A stretch of 64,000 bases of DNA from Pachysolen tannophilus NRRL Y-2460 (lineage: Eukaryota; Ascomycota; Pichiomycetes; Alaninales; Pachysolenaceae), in the NCBI GenBank assembly GCA_001661245.1, contig KV454016.1, positions 928,268 to 992,267 on the forward strand. Direction: 5' to 3'. Each line of letters starts with the position of its first letter. Position 1 is the stretch's first letter. Shown here one piece after another: positions 39,629-49,100 of this stretch. Below the pieces are notes generated by a model, which had not been told where the DNA came from, did no database searches, and worked only from the letters and a program-made list of their open reading frames with translations. The position numbers were made by a program, and so were the translations under genes.

Positions 39629-41497
39629 ATGGTTAAAACTTCTGTAATGGAAAACATGAAAAATGAGCAACTTTCAAAAACCAAACGGAAAAGACAATCT
39701 CTTAATTTAAGAACAAAACATTTGAGCTTACTTTTTGATGGGAATGAAACCAAAGATTTTTCAAAGGTTTCTAAATTTGAATTTCCCAGTTCGACAAAAA
39801 AAACACTCAGGAGGCGTACAAACTTTAATCGTGGTCCAATATTGACACCTTCATTTTCAAAATTTTTTTCCCTGGAGAATGAAGTCAGTCCAATAACTCT
39901 GAAAGGAATGACTTCTCCTATAAAAAATGATGAAAAGACAAATTTAGCAGAATATCTAAAAGGTGAGGGCACATATTCTTATTATACGTCTGAACCGAAA
40001 AATGCAGAAACGTCAAATCAAATTAGAATAGAAGATAATGGGGAGATTTCAACTTACAACCAAGATGATAGAATTTTTGATAGCTTGTACGAGCAATTAA
40101 ATTATCCTTTAACTGAAAATGACCAAACTTTAATTAATATAACAATAAATGAAATGGAAAAAATGTTGAAACCAAAAATTTCAGCTTTATTGAAGAGTTA
40201 CAAGAACCGTGGTTTTTTCAAACGTGATGTAGAGAGTAAAGAAAATGATATTAATGAAAATTATGATAAAGACATAGAGTTAGTTTTTCGTGATGCTAAC
40301 GAAAAATTAACTTCTACATTAGTGAATGAATTTTGCTCTGAAGGGTTAGAAGAAGACAGTAATTTGTTTTCGGAAAATGATAGGTCTACACTCTCTACAA
40401 ATGCAAAAAATGATTTCAAAAAAAAACATAACAATTCTATAGGTTCTGAACGCTTTCTCAATCTGTCTGACAATAGTGAGCTGCAAACAATTTCTGAAGT
40501 TCCACCATATATTTTCAATGCTATTTGTGAAGAAATAGAAAAGGATGCTATAAATTCTTTGGAAAAAGAAAATGAATCAAGTATTCAGTCTTCTGCAGTT
40601 GACTTGCAGACAAGCATAAGCCACAACCCCAGCGGCGTCAAATATTCAACTCGTCCAGTTTTAAATAAAAATGATATGGAGTTGGATTGGCATTTCAGAA
40701 ACGGACTATTAGATTATTTGAAAAGCGACAAAGCTAAAATCCCAGGAAAAAGCAGTGCTGAAGGTAATACGAAAGATGAAAGAGTTTTGAGCAAGAAAAA
40801 CAAATATAATTCTTCAAATATGGAAAAAAATTCTGTTACAGATTTTGAACTTATAGCAGAAGAACATCTTTACGAAATTGAAGGTTATACTTCTTCTTTA
40901 AATAAATTCAGTAACTACTCAAGAGAAAAAGATCATAGATTTATTGAACATTTGACAACTTTAGAGTTACAAAAACTTTTAGGACTTTTCACAAAAGAAC
41001 AGAAATTAACGAAAAAACAAAACAAAGTTCTTCAGATTATTTCAACTTTTGAAAGAACCAGTATCAAGTATGGAAAGCATATGAATTATAATTCCAACTT
41101 TCCTAAAAATAAGAAAAAAGATTCTTTTGCAAAAAATTATAACGAAAAATATTTCGATCATAAAGTTCCTGAATCTTTCTATAAGAGGATTAAAGATATG
41201 ACACTTGGCGAACTGATAGAAAATTTGAAGTTTGAATTGAACTTTAGAGGAGCAAATTTTGAAGAACTAGGACGAAGAGGATTTTTCCAAAATTACTATA
41301 AGAATGATCCTTTATTCAAAGAGAAATTTATTGAAAGTTGTTTTAAGCTGCGGGAACGAGATCTAAATCCACTAAAAATGAAAGGTAATCAATCGGATAG
41401 TGATGTAAGTTCTGAAAATACAAAATCCATTGTAAAACCTGACTTTAATCAGGACAAAAGTAAAAAAAGGTTAAGTGGTATATTTAGTAAAACTTGA
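39629..41497 (+). CDS. Unrecognised 622-residue charged protein
   Basis: A long, clean frame from ATG 39629. I do not recognise the family. The N-terminus is strongly basic (SKTKRKRQSLNLRTK, TKKTLRRRTNF), suggesting a nuclear or nucleic-acid/chromatin-associated protein (inference). The middle is acidic and Ser/Asn-rich. Two more structured stretches are predicted from leucine spacing: about 395-470 (HLYEIEGYTSSLNKF, LTTLELQKLLGLFTKEQKL) and about 510-580 (VPESFYKRIKDMTLGELIEN, GANFEELGRRGFFQNYY). No signal peptide, membrane segment or zinc motif is seen. POB3 and SMC4 upstream and YSH1 downstream give no functional hint. Codon use resembles neighbours, so it looks native. It may be a fast-evolving protein with a homologue not detectable by eye. 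Confidence 0.8.
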   Translation: MVKTSVMENMKNEQLSKTKRKRQSLNLRTKHLSLLFDGNETKDFSKVSKFEFPSSTKKTLRRRTNFNRGPILTPSFSKFFSLENEVSPITLKGMTSPIKNDEKTNLAEYLKGEGTYSYYTSEPKNAETSNQIRIEDNGEISTYNQDDRIFDSLYEQLNYPLTENDQTLINITINEMEKMLKPKISALLKSYKNRGFFKRDVESKENDINENYDKDIELVFRDANEKLTSTLVNEFCSEGLEEDSNLFSENDRSTLSTNAKNDFKKKHNNSIGSERFLNLSDNSELQTISEVPPYIFNAICEEIEKDAINSLEKENESSIQSSAVDLQTSISHNPSGVKYSTRPVLNKNDMELDWHFRNGLLDYLKSDKAKIPGKSSAEGNTKDERVLSKKNKYNSSNMEKNSVTDFELIAEEHLYEIEGYTSSLNKFSNYSREKDHRFIEHLTTLELQKLLGLFTKEQKLTKKQNKVLQIISTFERTSIKYGKHMNYNSNFPKNKKKDSFAKNYNEKYFDHKVPESFYKRIKDMTLGELIENLKFELNFRGANFEELGRRGFFQNYYKNDPLFKEKFIESCFKLRERDLNPLKMKGNQSDSDVSSENTKSIVKPDFNQDKSKKRLSGIFSKT

Positions 41498-42059
41498 AAG
41501 AAATCTAAATTCTAACAATTTATCTATATTTTGAAGTCTACTTCGTTGATATAGAACGCTTGTCAATAATCAATAATCACTTCACCACGTAATACGAGTT
41601 TCAACTAAAAAAATTCAACTATTTAAGAAAAGAGACATCTGTTTTCGGCTACGAAAGCAGATGTTCGAATACATGTACTTATACCTATATACTCTCATCT
41701 AAATAAACTATAAATTAAATTTTTGATACTAATTGTAAATTTGAAGCTGAAGGCTACAAGTCTTGTGTTGAATTTCAATTCAATCTACAGTAATGTTATG
41801 AACATCACTTGGAAGCTATGACTCTTGGTAAAAATCCTTAATGCCTCGATATGCTTCTGAATTCAAAAATAATAAGATTCCAAACTTCTATAATCATTAA
41901 TAATACATGTTTGTAATCAACTCTAGATAGCAATGCTGTAATGCCCAAAAATAATACAAGAGAATAAAAGATGAACAAAAAAAAAAAAAAAAACAGAAAA
42001 ATAAAACACAACATGACAAAAGACAAATAGTTAGCAGCCTAAAATTAAAATTAACATCT
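41498..42059. other. Convergent spacer
   Basis: Between the unknown gene and the YSH1 3' end. Mixed A+T-rich sequence with an A18 run (about 41977-41994). I checked the stretch around 41640-41690 (GTTCGAATAC) for a tRNA and found no cloverleaf. Confidence 0.5.
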
Positions 42060-44495
42060 CTAAACAAATCTACTTTTTTGGGACAACGGAGCAACAAGAT
42101 CTGTAGCCCTCTTGAGCATATTTTCAATTCTACCTTTCAAAACACCAGAACCACATTCTACAGTCAAATTAAAAATATCAACTTTTGCCTCATGTTTACC
42201 AATCTTTATAGTAGCAATATTCTGATTTTCACCATCATCTTCGTTATCGAACAAGCTCAAAGAATCACCGAATTGGGCACGTAATAATATTTTTATTCTT
42301 TTGATTCTTGTCTGTATTGAGGAATCTGCTAAAGATAATGGAAAGTCAAGCACTTGTAATAACTGACTGTCCTCCACTTCTTTTTTCACTATTCCATTTG
42401 TGGCAGTTTCTTCATCTTTAATTTTTGGTTCATCCTCAGACTCAGACTCCGCTTTCACATGGTTTTCTGTGTGGTCCAGTTTGTTATCATGTTCGTGTGC
42501 GTGATGACCACTACATTGTTTTGAAGATATTTTCACAGAAGCAGGTGAAGAATCAACACTTAATAAAATTGCAATAACCGAATCGGCAATTGTATCATTA
42601 ACCATACTACTCGTCCATTGTACTGTACATAAGTCAGTCTCTAGAGTAATGTTTATACAGTTCATGACTTCAATAGTAAATTCTTCTGGTTCGTCAATCT
42701 TAATATCGATAAAACCAAACATTTGGCTTAAATGCCAAAAAATCAAGTCTCTACCAGCGCAACATCTAATAGTCTGTCTTTCTTTAACAATACAGGTACT
42801 TAACCCTGAATATTCTCTCAAGTCTTCAATTTTTAATAAATTTAAATCAAAATTTTTCTGAACCAAGACACCCGAGATCAATTGCTTTTCCTTAATAGGA
42901 TCAATACTTTCCACTATTTGTCCCATTGCTTTTGCAATTTTAATACCTTTGAAAGAAAGTTTTAAATCATCACAGTTTCTTGGGTTATAAACTTTGACTT
43001 CGTTTTCCGTATTTTTTAATTTTTGATACTTTGATAGTAATGCCGATTTCAAACGACCCATTGGATTTGATTCACCATGAACCAATATAATTGATTTAGG
43101 GTTTACCAATTCGATAAATTTAGAATTTTGTTCATAGTCAACGTGAGCAGCAAAGGAAATTTCAGTAATACCCAGTCTTCTAGGTATCATTATATCTGGA
43201 TTATTGAATGACGGTATTTGGGCAGGCTCCATTAACAATTGTTTTGCCATTGTACCTTCAATAGAGTAACCAGTTAAAATCACAGCATTTCTTTCATCAG
43301 GGGCCCATCTTTCTAGCAATTCTCTTGAAACACCATTTTGTAACATACCAGGAGCTGCTAACACAATGCATGGATTTAAATCGTCAAATTTATCTAAATT
43401 TCTTATACTTTTAATATATTTAAATTGGAAAGGATTTGAATTTGAATCTCTAAATTTTTTTCTAATACTTTCATTCATCATATTTATATAAGTTTGATAA
43501 ACCGCCATACATTTTCTTGCTAAAGAAGATGCGTAATATATATTAATGTCCTCAAGATCTTCATTATTTTTCCAATACTCATCCAATATCAATAATAATT
43601 CTTGTGCTCTACCTAATGCAAATACTGGTAATAAGCATCTACCTCCTCTTAATAAAGTTGAATGTATTAAATTTGTAAATTTTGTTTCTTTTTCAATTCT
43701 ATTTTCATGAGTTGCAGTACCAAAAGTAGATTCAGTGATTAATATATCTGGTCTTGTTAATGGAACTTCAGCTATATTTAAATGTCTATCTTCTTCACGT
43801 GAATAATCTCCAGTGAATAATACTTTAATTCCACCAATTTCAATGAAAAACATTGCAGCACCCAATACATGACCTGCGTGATAAGCTGTGAATCTTATAC
43901 CATCAATTTCTACTGTAGAATGATAATCAATAGTTTCAATTTTATCAAATGATGCAGCCAAATCATCATCTGTATATAATGTCCCAGAATTCACAGTTCC
44001 GCTACTGTCATCACCAATCATAGTAACTCTAACAAAATCGTTTAATAACCATCTATAGATGGCTTTTGTAGGGTGAGTCATAAACACTCTTCCTTTGAAA
44101 TTTGTATGTTGCATAACAAACGGCAACGAAGCAGCATGATCCAAATGGAAATGACTAATCAAAAGTATATCCACTGTTGACAAATCAAATTCATCATAAA
44201 AAGGTAATGAAGATAATCCAGAATATCCTGGATGAACACCTGCATCCAACATAACCGTTTTCCCCTTGAATTGGATTATATGACAAGACCTCCCAACTTC
44301 ATTCCCTCCACCCAAACAAAAGAATCGAAACTGCTCTGTTTCACCAGACTGCTTTCAGGCAAAAAAAAAAAAAACACATAGTTCAATATTCAAGTTAGTA
44401 AATTCAATTCAATAAAAATAAATATATATATTTATATGAAAACCTCTTTTTAATTAAATACATACAGTACCATTGTCTGTTTTCTTACTTGACAT
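42060..44495 (-). CDS. YSH1: Pre-mRNA 3'-end endonuclease Ysh1 (CPSF-73), spliced
   Basis: Exon 1 is 44495-44466 (10 codons, [10 protein letters not shown]) and exon 2 is 44348-42060, giving 772 residues (S. cerevisiae 779). It is the cleavage-factor endonuclease that cuts pre-mRNA before polyadenylation. It has a metallo-beta-lactamase fold with HFHLDH (residues 76-81), [14 protein letters not shown], a beta-CASP domain ([31 protein letters not shown]), AAHVDYEQN and [13 protein letters not shown], and the Ysh1 C-terminal domain. Exon 2 alone begins inside [13 protein letters not shown] with no ATG, so the intron is required to supply the start. Confidence 0.95.
44349..44465 (-). other. YSH1 intron (117 nt)
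   Basis: Donor GTATGT at 44465-44460, branch point TACTAAC at 44400-44394, T14 tract, acceptor GCAG ending at 44349. The junction lies between codons (GGT ACT | TCT GGT). Confidence 0.9.
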
Positions 44496-44799
44496 GATTC
44501 GTAAAATATCAAACCTAACAGCAAGCAACAATCCACACAATCCACTTCTCTTCTAGATTAAGATATATAATTAAATATATTTCAATTTTATCAATATAAT
44601 TTTGACTGTTATTTGGTTTTTTTGAAGGTTTTTTTATTTATTTTTTTTATTTTTTTTTTTTGCTATATAATAATTATGAAAAATTACGACCAACAAATTT
44701 TTATCAAAAGTTGTTAATAAATAAATTGAAATTGGTTTTAATCAAATAATCATTGCATCGGGATAATCGAGGAGATTATATTGATAGAGATAATAGGAG
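44496..44799. other. Divergent YSH1/LSM3 promoter
   Basis: About 300 A+T-rich bases with T-runs (44610-44660). No gene and no clear factor site are seen. Confidence 0.5.
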
Positions 44800-45179
44800 A
44801 TGACGGAGAAGTCAGTTTACGAGCCGTTTAGTTTGATCAAGTTATCGTTGGATGAACAGGTGTATATTAAGTTGAGAGGTGCAAGAGAAATGGTTGGTAA
44901 ATTACTTGTAAGTATGAAATTATATTGAAATATGGAAGTTTTAAGGTTTTAATTGAATTAAGGAGTAAAGCAAAAAAATAGAAGAAGAAAAAAAAAGAGA
45001 GACTAACTTTGTTATTATAGGGTTATGATTCACATTGCAATATGGTATTGAGTGATGCTACAGAGACAATTTTTGTTGTAGATGAAGAAAATTCAGAGCC
45101 AAAGACAATAACTAAAAAATCAGAGACAATATTTATTAGAGGAGATTCTGTTATTCTTGTTAGTAATGCTCAGGATTAG
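44800..45179 (+). CDS. LSM3: Sm-like protein Lsm3 (spliced)
   Basis: Exon 1 is 44800-44907 and exon 2 is 45021-45179, together 88 residues (S. cerevisiae Lsm3 has 89). Both Sm motifs are present: Sm1 in YIKLRGAREMVGKLLGYDSH followed by NMVLSDATETI, and Sm2 in IFIRGDSVILVS. Lsm3 is part of the Lsm1-7 ring (mRNA decapping, cytoplasm) and the Lsm2-8 ring (U6 snRNA, nucleus). The gene is short and split, so neither exon stands out as a long frame. It is divergent from YSH1 and tandem-convergent with the GFA-type gene. The intron falls within the Sm1 motif between codons. Confidence 0.95.
44908..45020 (+). other. LSM3 intron (113 nt)
   Basis: Donor GTAAGT at 44908, branch point GACTAAC at 45001-45007 (first base differs from the usual T), acceptor TATAG ending at 45020. 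Phase 0. Confidence 0.92.
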
Positions 45180-45369
45180 GATTAAAATCAGTTTCATTAG
45201 CTTGTACGATTAGAAAGAAATATTTGAAGTTTAAAGTTTTTCATTATGACTGACACCAGGTCAGTCAGTTAGTTAGTTAGGTTCTCTTATGTTGAGACAT
45301 AAATATATATGTATTATCAAATTGGCAAAGGAAAAGAAAAAAAAAATAAATAAAAACTTTAAAAGAACT

Positions 45370-45792
45370 TCAAACAAGTTTGAAAAACTCTGGTTTTTGC
45401 TCTGTGTAATATTCTAATGTAGGATACAACTCTTTTGTTAATGGTCCATCTAGTAAAGCTGTACGAACATAATACAGATCCGATGCAAATGAAGTAGTTA
45501 TTGCATAGATTGTACTTCCACAAGTGGAACAGAAAAATCTATCCTTTGGATTTCCACTTTCTGTATCATAAGATCTAAATTTCTTTAAAGAATTATCACC
45601 TTCAATCAATTTGAAGTTATTCTGATTCCAAACAGACATATAATGGCCAACGGAACTGGAAGCCTTACGACAATGCTTACAATAACATATCAAAGACACT
45701 GAAGGTGGACCTGCCACTTCAAATTTAATTGCTTCACATAAACAAGAACCTCTTCTGGTAATTGACGAGTCCTGCGAATTTGTAATACTCAT
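45370..45792 (-). CDS. GFA/CENP-V-family zinc protein
   Basis: A 140-residue protein with the full cysteine pattern of the glutathione-dependent formaldehyde-activating enzyme (GFA) fold: Cys17-x-Cys19, Cys36-x-Cys38-x2-Cys41 and Cys88-x2-Cys91, embedded in GSCLCEAIKFEV, CYCKHCRKASSS and FFCSTCGSTIY. Members bind two zinc ions. Some bacterial ones add formaldehyde to glutathione, but most fungal members have no assigned substrate, so no reaction is claimed. No targeting signal is seen. S. cerevisiae has no obvious counterpart that I know of, while filamentous fungi and bacteria have many, so the gene may be an old retained gene or an acquisition. Confidence 0.88.
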   Translation of the reverse strand: MSITNSQDSSITRRGSCLCEAIKFEVAGPPSVSLICYCKHCRKASSSVGHYMSVWNQNNFKLIEGDNSLKKFRSYDTESGNPKDRFFCSTCGSTIYAITTSFASDLYYVRTALLDGPLTKELYPTLEYYTEQKPEFFKLV

Positions 45793-46141
45793 TTCACTTT
45801 GAATAATTCAAGTATTAATGTTAGTTTAAAAGGCTGCACACATTTTTTGAAAATTTTTATTCTGTTTTTCCTGCAGAAATACATACAAAAACTTACAACA
45901 AAAATAAATAAATATAATAAATAAAAAATTGAATTGAATTAAATAAAACAATTATTATGAAATTAGTAGGATATAGATAATAACTTTTTGTTTTAAAAAC
46001 GTTTTTTTATTTTTAATTTTTTTTTTTTTTCTCTAAAATAAAAAGGAAATGGAATTAAAATGGAGTTAAAATTAAATTAAAATTGACTGCTTTTTTTTTT
46101 TTTATTTTTTTTTATTTCTTTTTGTGTGTGTCTGTTTCGAA
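45793..46141. other. Spacer GFA gene / NTE1
   Basis: Tandem minus-strand spacer with T-runs and AATTGAATT/AATTAAAAT repeats. Nothing else is seen. Confidence 0.5.
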
Positions 46142-49100
46142 TTAAATTGAATTCCGCCTTTGATTGATTCTCTTATGACGTTCTTTATGTTTTTTATTAG
46201 CACCTTTAACCTCAGGCATGGTACCATTGTCTTCAAACTCTTTGAAAATGGAGTTACCAAAACTGGCTCCAACACGATAAATCTCTTCAAATTTACCAAA
46301 ATCCAATGTAGCATAGTTTTCAATAGGTGGTCTCAAATATATAACTCCTCTAGTTCTCTTGGCCTTTTCCAATGCATTAACAGATGATACATATGCTAAT
46401 CTCATTTGAATTTCAGCCATACTAGGAACATTAGCATGATTAGAAAATGGATTCCATCTATTAAATAAAACCCAAGCACCACTTAAAGAATCTCCATATG
46501 TCATTGGTGATCTATCATCAACAGATCCAACATCAACAGCAAAAATAATACTGGCCCCACGATTCTTCATCTCTTCAACAGGTAAATTATCTATATACCC
46601 ACCATCTAAAAGCATAGAACCATTGTCAGTTAACGGTGGAAGAATACCTGCTAACGTCATTGAAGCACGAACATATCTCCATGCATAACCAGAAGAATGT
46701 ATTTCCATAACAGAGTTGGTTATATTCGTTGAATTTGCATAAAATTTAAGCCAGAAATCTTCAATTCTTGAATCTCCAAATGCTTTCCATATACCTCTAT
46801 TAAATTCATGACCAGTAACATATGAAGTTACCGGATAAGTTAAATCTGATAACAGTCTCCAAACTGAAGAAACTCTTCCAGCAAATCTTTTGGTCCTACC
46901 ATAAATTGGTAACAAGTCATAATCTTTAGCATACAATCCACCAACAAAGGAACCCATGGATGTTCCACCTATCATGTCCACAGGAATACCATGATCTTCC
47001 AACGCTTTTATGATACCAATATGGCTTAATCCACGTGAACCTCCTCCACCCAATACCAACCCAACTGCATTACCAGATAATATTCTAGCTAACCTCAAGA
47101 AATCAGATTTATGGCTTTGAATAGGTTGATAATATTTTTGTTGAGAATACAAGTGTTGGAAATCTGGTAAAATCTTCAACAAATCATCCTTGATAATATT
47201 CCCAACCCTCGATTTAATATTAGCAATTTTGGTTTGAGAGGATTGTATCATTTTGCTGGATCTTAAGGTTAACGGTAATACATTGTTAGATTCAGCTGCA
47301 ACTTTGCTGATAATATTTTTCCTAACATCCATTTGAACATGATGATGGGAATGAACCCAGATTCTGCTTTTCAACCATTTATTTGTTGAGCCAGGTTCTA
47401 CATATCTGGTAGGATGCAACAATATTAACTCAGTTCTAGCAGTTGTTCTCATTTTAACTAATAATCTCTCATAATCACCAATATCTGGGCTTAAAGTAGC
47501 ATCTGCAACTAATAAAATACAGTCACCTTGTGAAATAGCAGTATGAGTCCATGTTGAACTAACAGGGGTATCAGTGACATAAACCACAGTTTGATACTTT
47601 TCTTCTAACTCAGCAAAAAACCCAGATTGCTTCAACTTTGCCATTTTATCGAAAGCATGCTTACCCAAATGATTTAACGTGGAAGCTTGATTCAAAGATA
47701 TAACAGACCTACCACATGCTTTAAATGCTAGAACTAGTTTTGAAGCGAACTCGGCAACAGGCACACCATGTGTCACAGGTAATATGGTGATAGTCCTATA
47801 ATCTGTTGAACCCTTATAATTACCAGAATTATAAGTTGATGGTAAAGCAGAAATCGTCGGATTTTTATAACTCGAATTATTTGAATCACTGGATTCATTA
47901 ATTTGTTGCATTCTTTCAGCAACAATCCTTGAAACTTTAATCATAATCGATGGTTTGCTCATTGCTAAAATCTCAAACAAAGTTCTTGGAATTCTTGCAG
48001 TTTCCGAATCTCTAACGGCAACCATTGTTGAAGGTCTTAAAGAAGCAGTCAAGACCTCAACTTCCCCTAAAGATTCACCTTGGCCATTTTCTGAAAGCAC
48101 AGTAATACAATTCTCTTTCTCTTCAGAAAGAGATGAAGAACTTTGTCTCCTATCATTTGAATTGTTAATATCGTCTCCACTATCAGGACTTGATTCTAGA
48201 AGCGATCTAAATCTTCCATTCAATACAATATAAATGCCATTAGCAGGATCTCCTTGTTTATATAAGATATCACCAGCCTGTGATTGTACCCATTCTAGAG
48301 CAAAATCTATTAATAAAATTTCCTTATCTAACAATGGTAAAATATTTCTGGCAACTAAAAGTTGAACAACATAGTATTTGTCCATGAAGTTATCTAAAAC
48401 TTCTTTTGGTATAAAACCAACATAGCTATTTGTATGTGCTTTAACCGTAACAAAAGATCTATAGCCCACAACTGAACCCAAATAACCTGCAACTCCTCCA
48501 GGCTTAATCGTATATAGTTGTTTTTTAACAATCTTCCCGTTGCTAATCTGAGATTTATGAGTTACATCTAATAAGCCATCAACAACATAGTATAATCCAG
48601 AAGTACGTTGATTTTCCTCAATAATAGTTGTATCTTTTTTAATGAACATGATCTGTAACTTATTTGCAAGCTCTTTGACCAAATTCTCAAAATCCAAAGG
48701 TTTTGCCTTTAGAGATGACTTATTTGTTGTAGACAGCATATCATCTTCGGATGTTGTTAAGTTAGTACCTGCTGTATTTCTGAGTGCAGCATTAAAACTA
48801 GAATGTAATTTTGGATTAGAATTCAATGAAAGAGATCTTCTCTTGTAATATAAATTATTTAGATTTGTATAACTAGTATTGTTGATTTCACCCAAAAATG
48901 GGCTACTAATTTCACTAAAACTTGTAGATGCTCTTGAGGAAAAAGAAGAAGTCGATTCTCTACTGATACCTAAAATTTTGAAAATACTTTCAATTAATGC
49001 GATTCTTAAAGAACCGTCTTCTGTTTCTTCATCTGCAGAAAAAGTTCTATTTGCAACTTCATTATGAGCTGTATCAACATTATTAACAGACTGGTAAGAA

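Noticed and set aside
41640-41690. Possible tRNA because of GTTCGAATAC
   Set aside because: No acceptor stem, D-arm or anticodon arm could be arranged around it. No other tRNA signature was found in the window.
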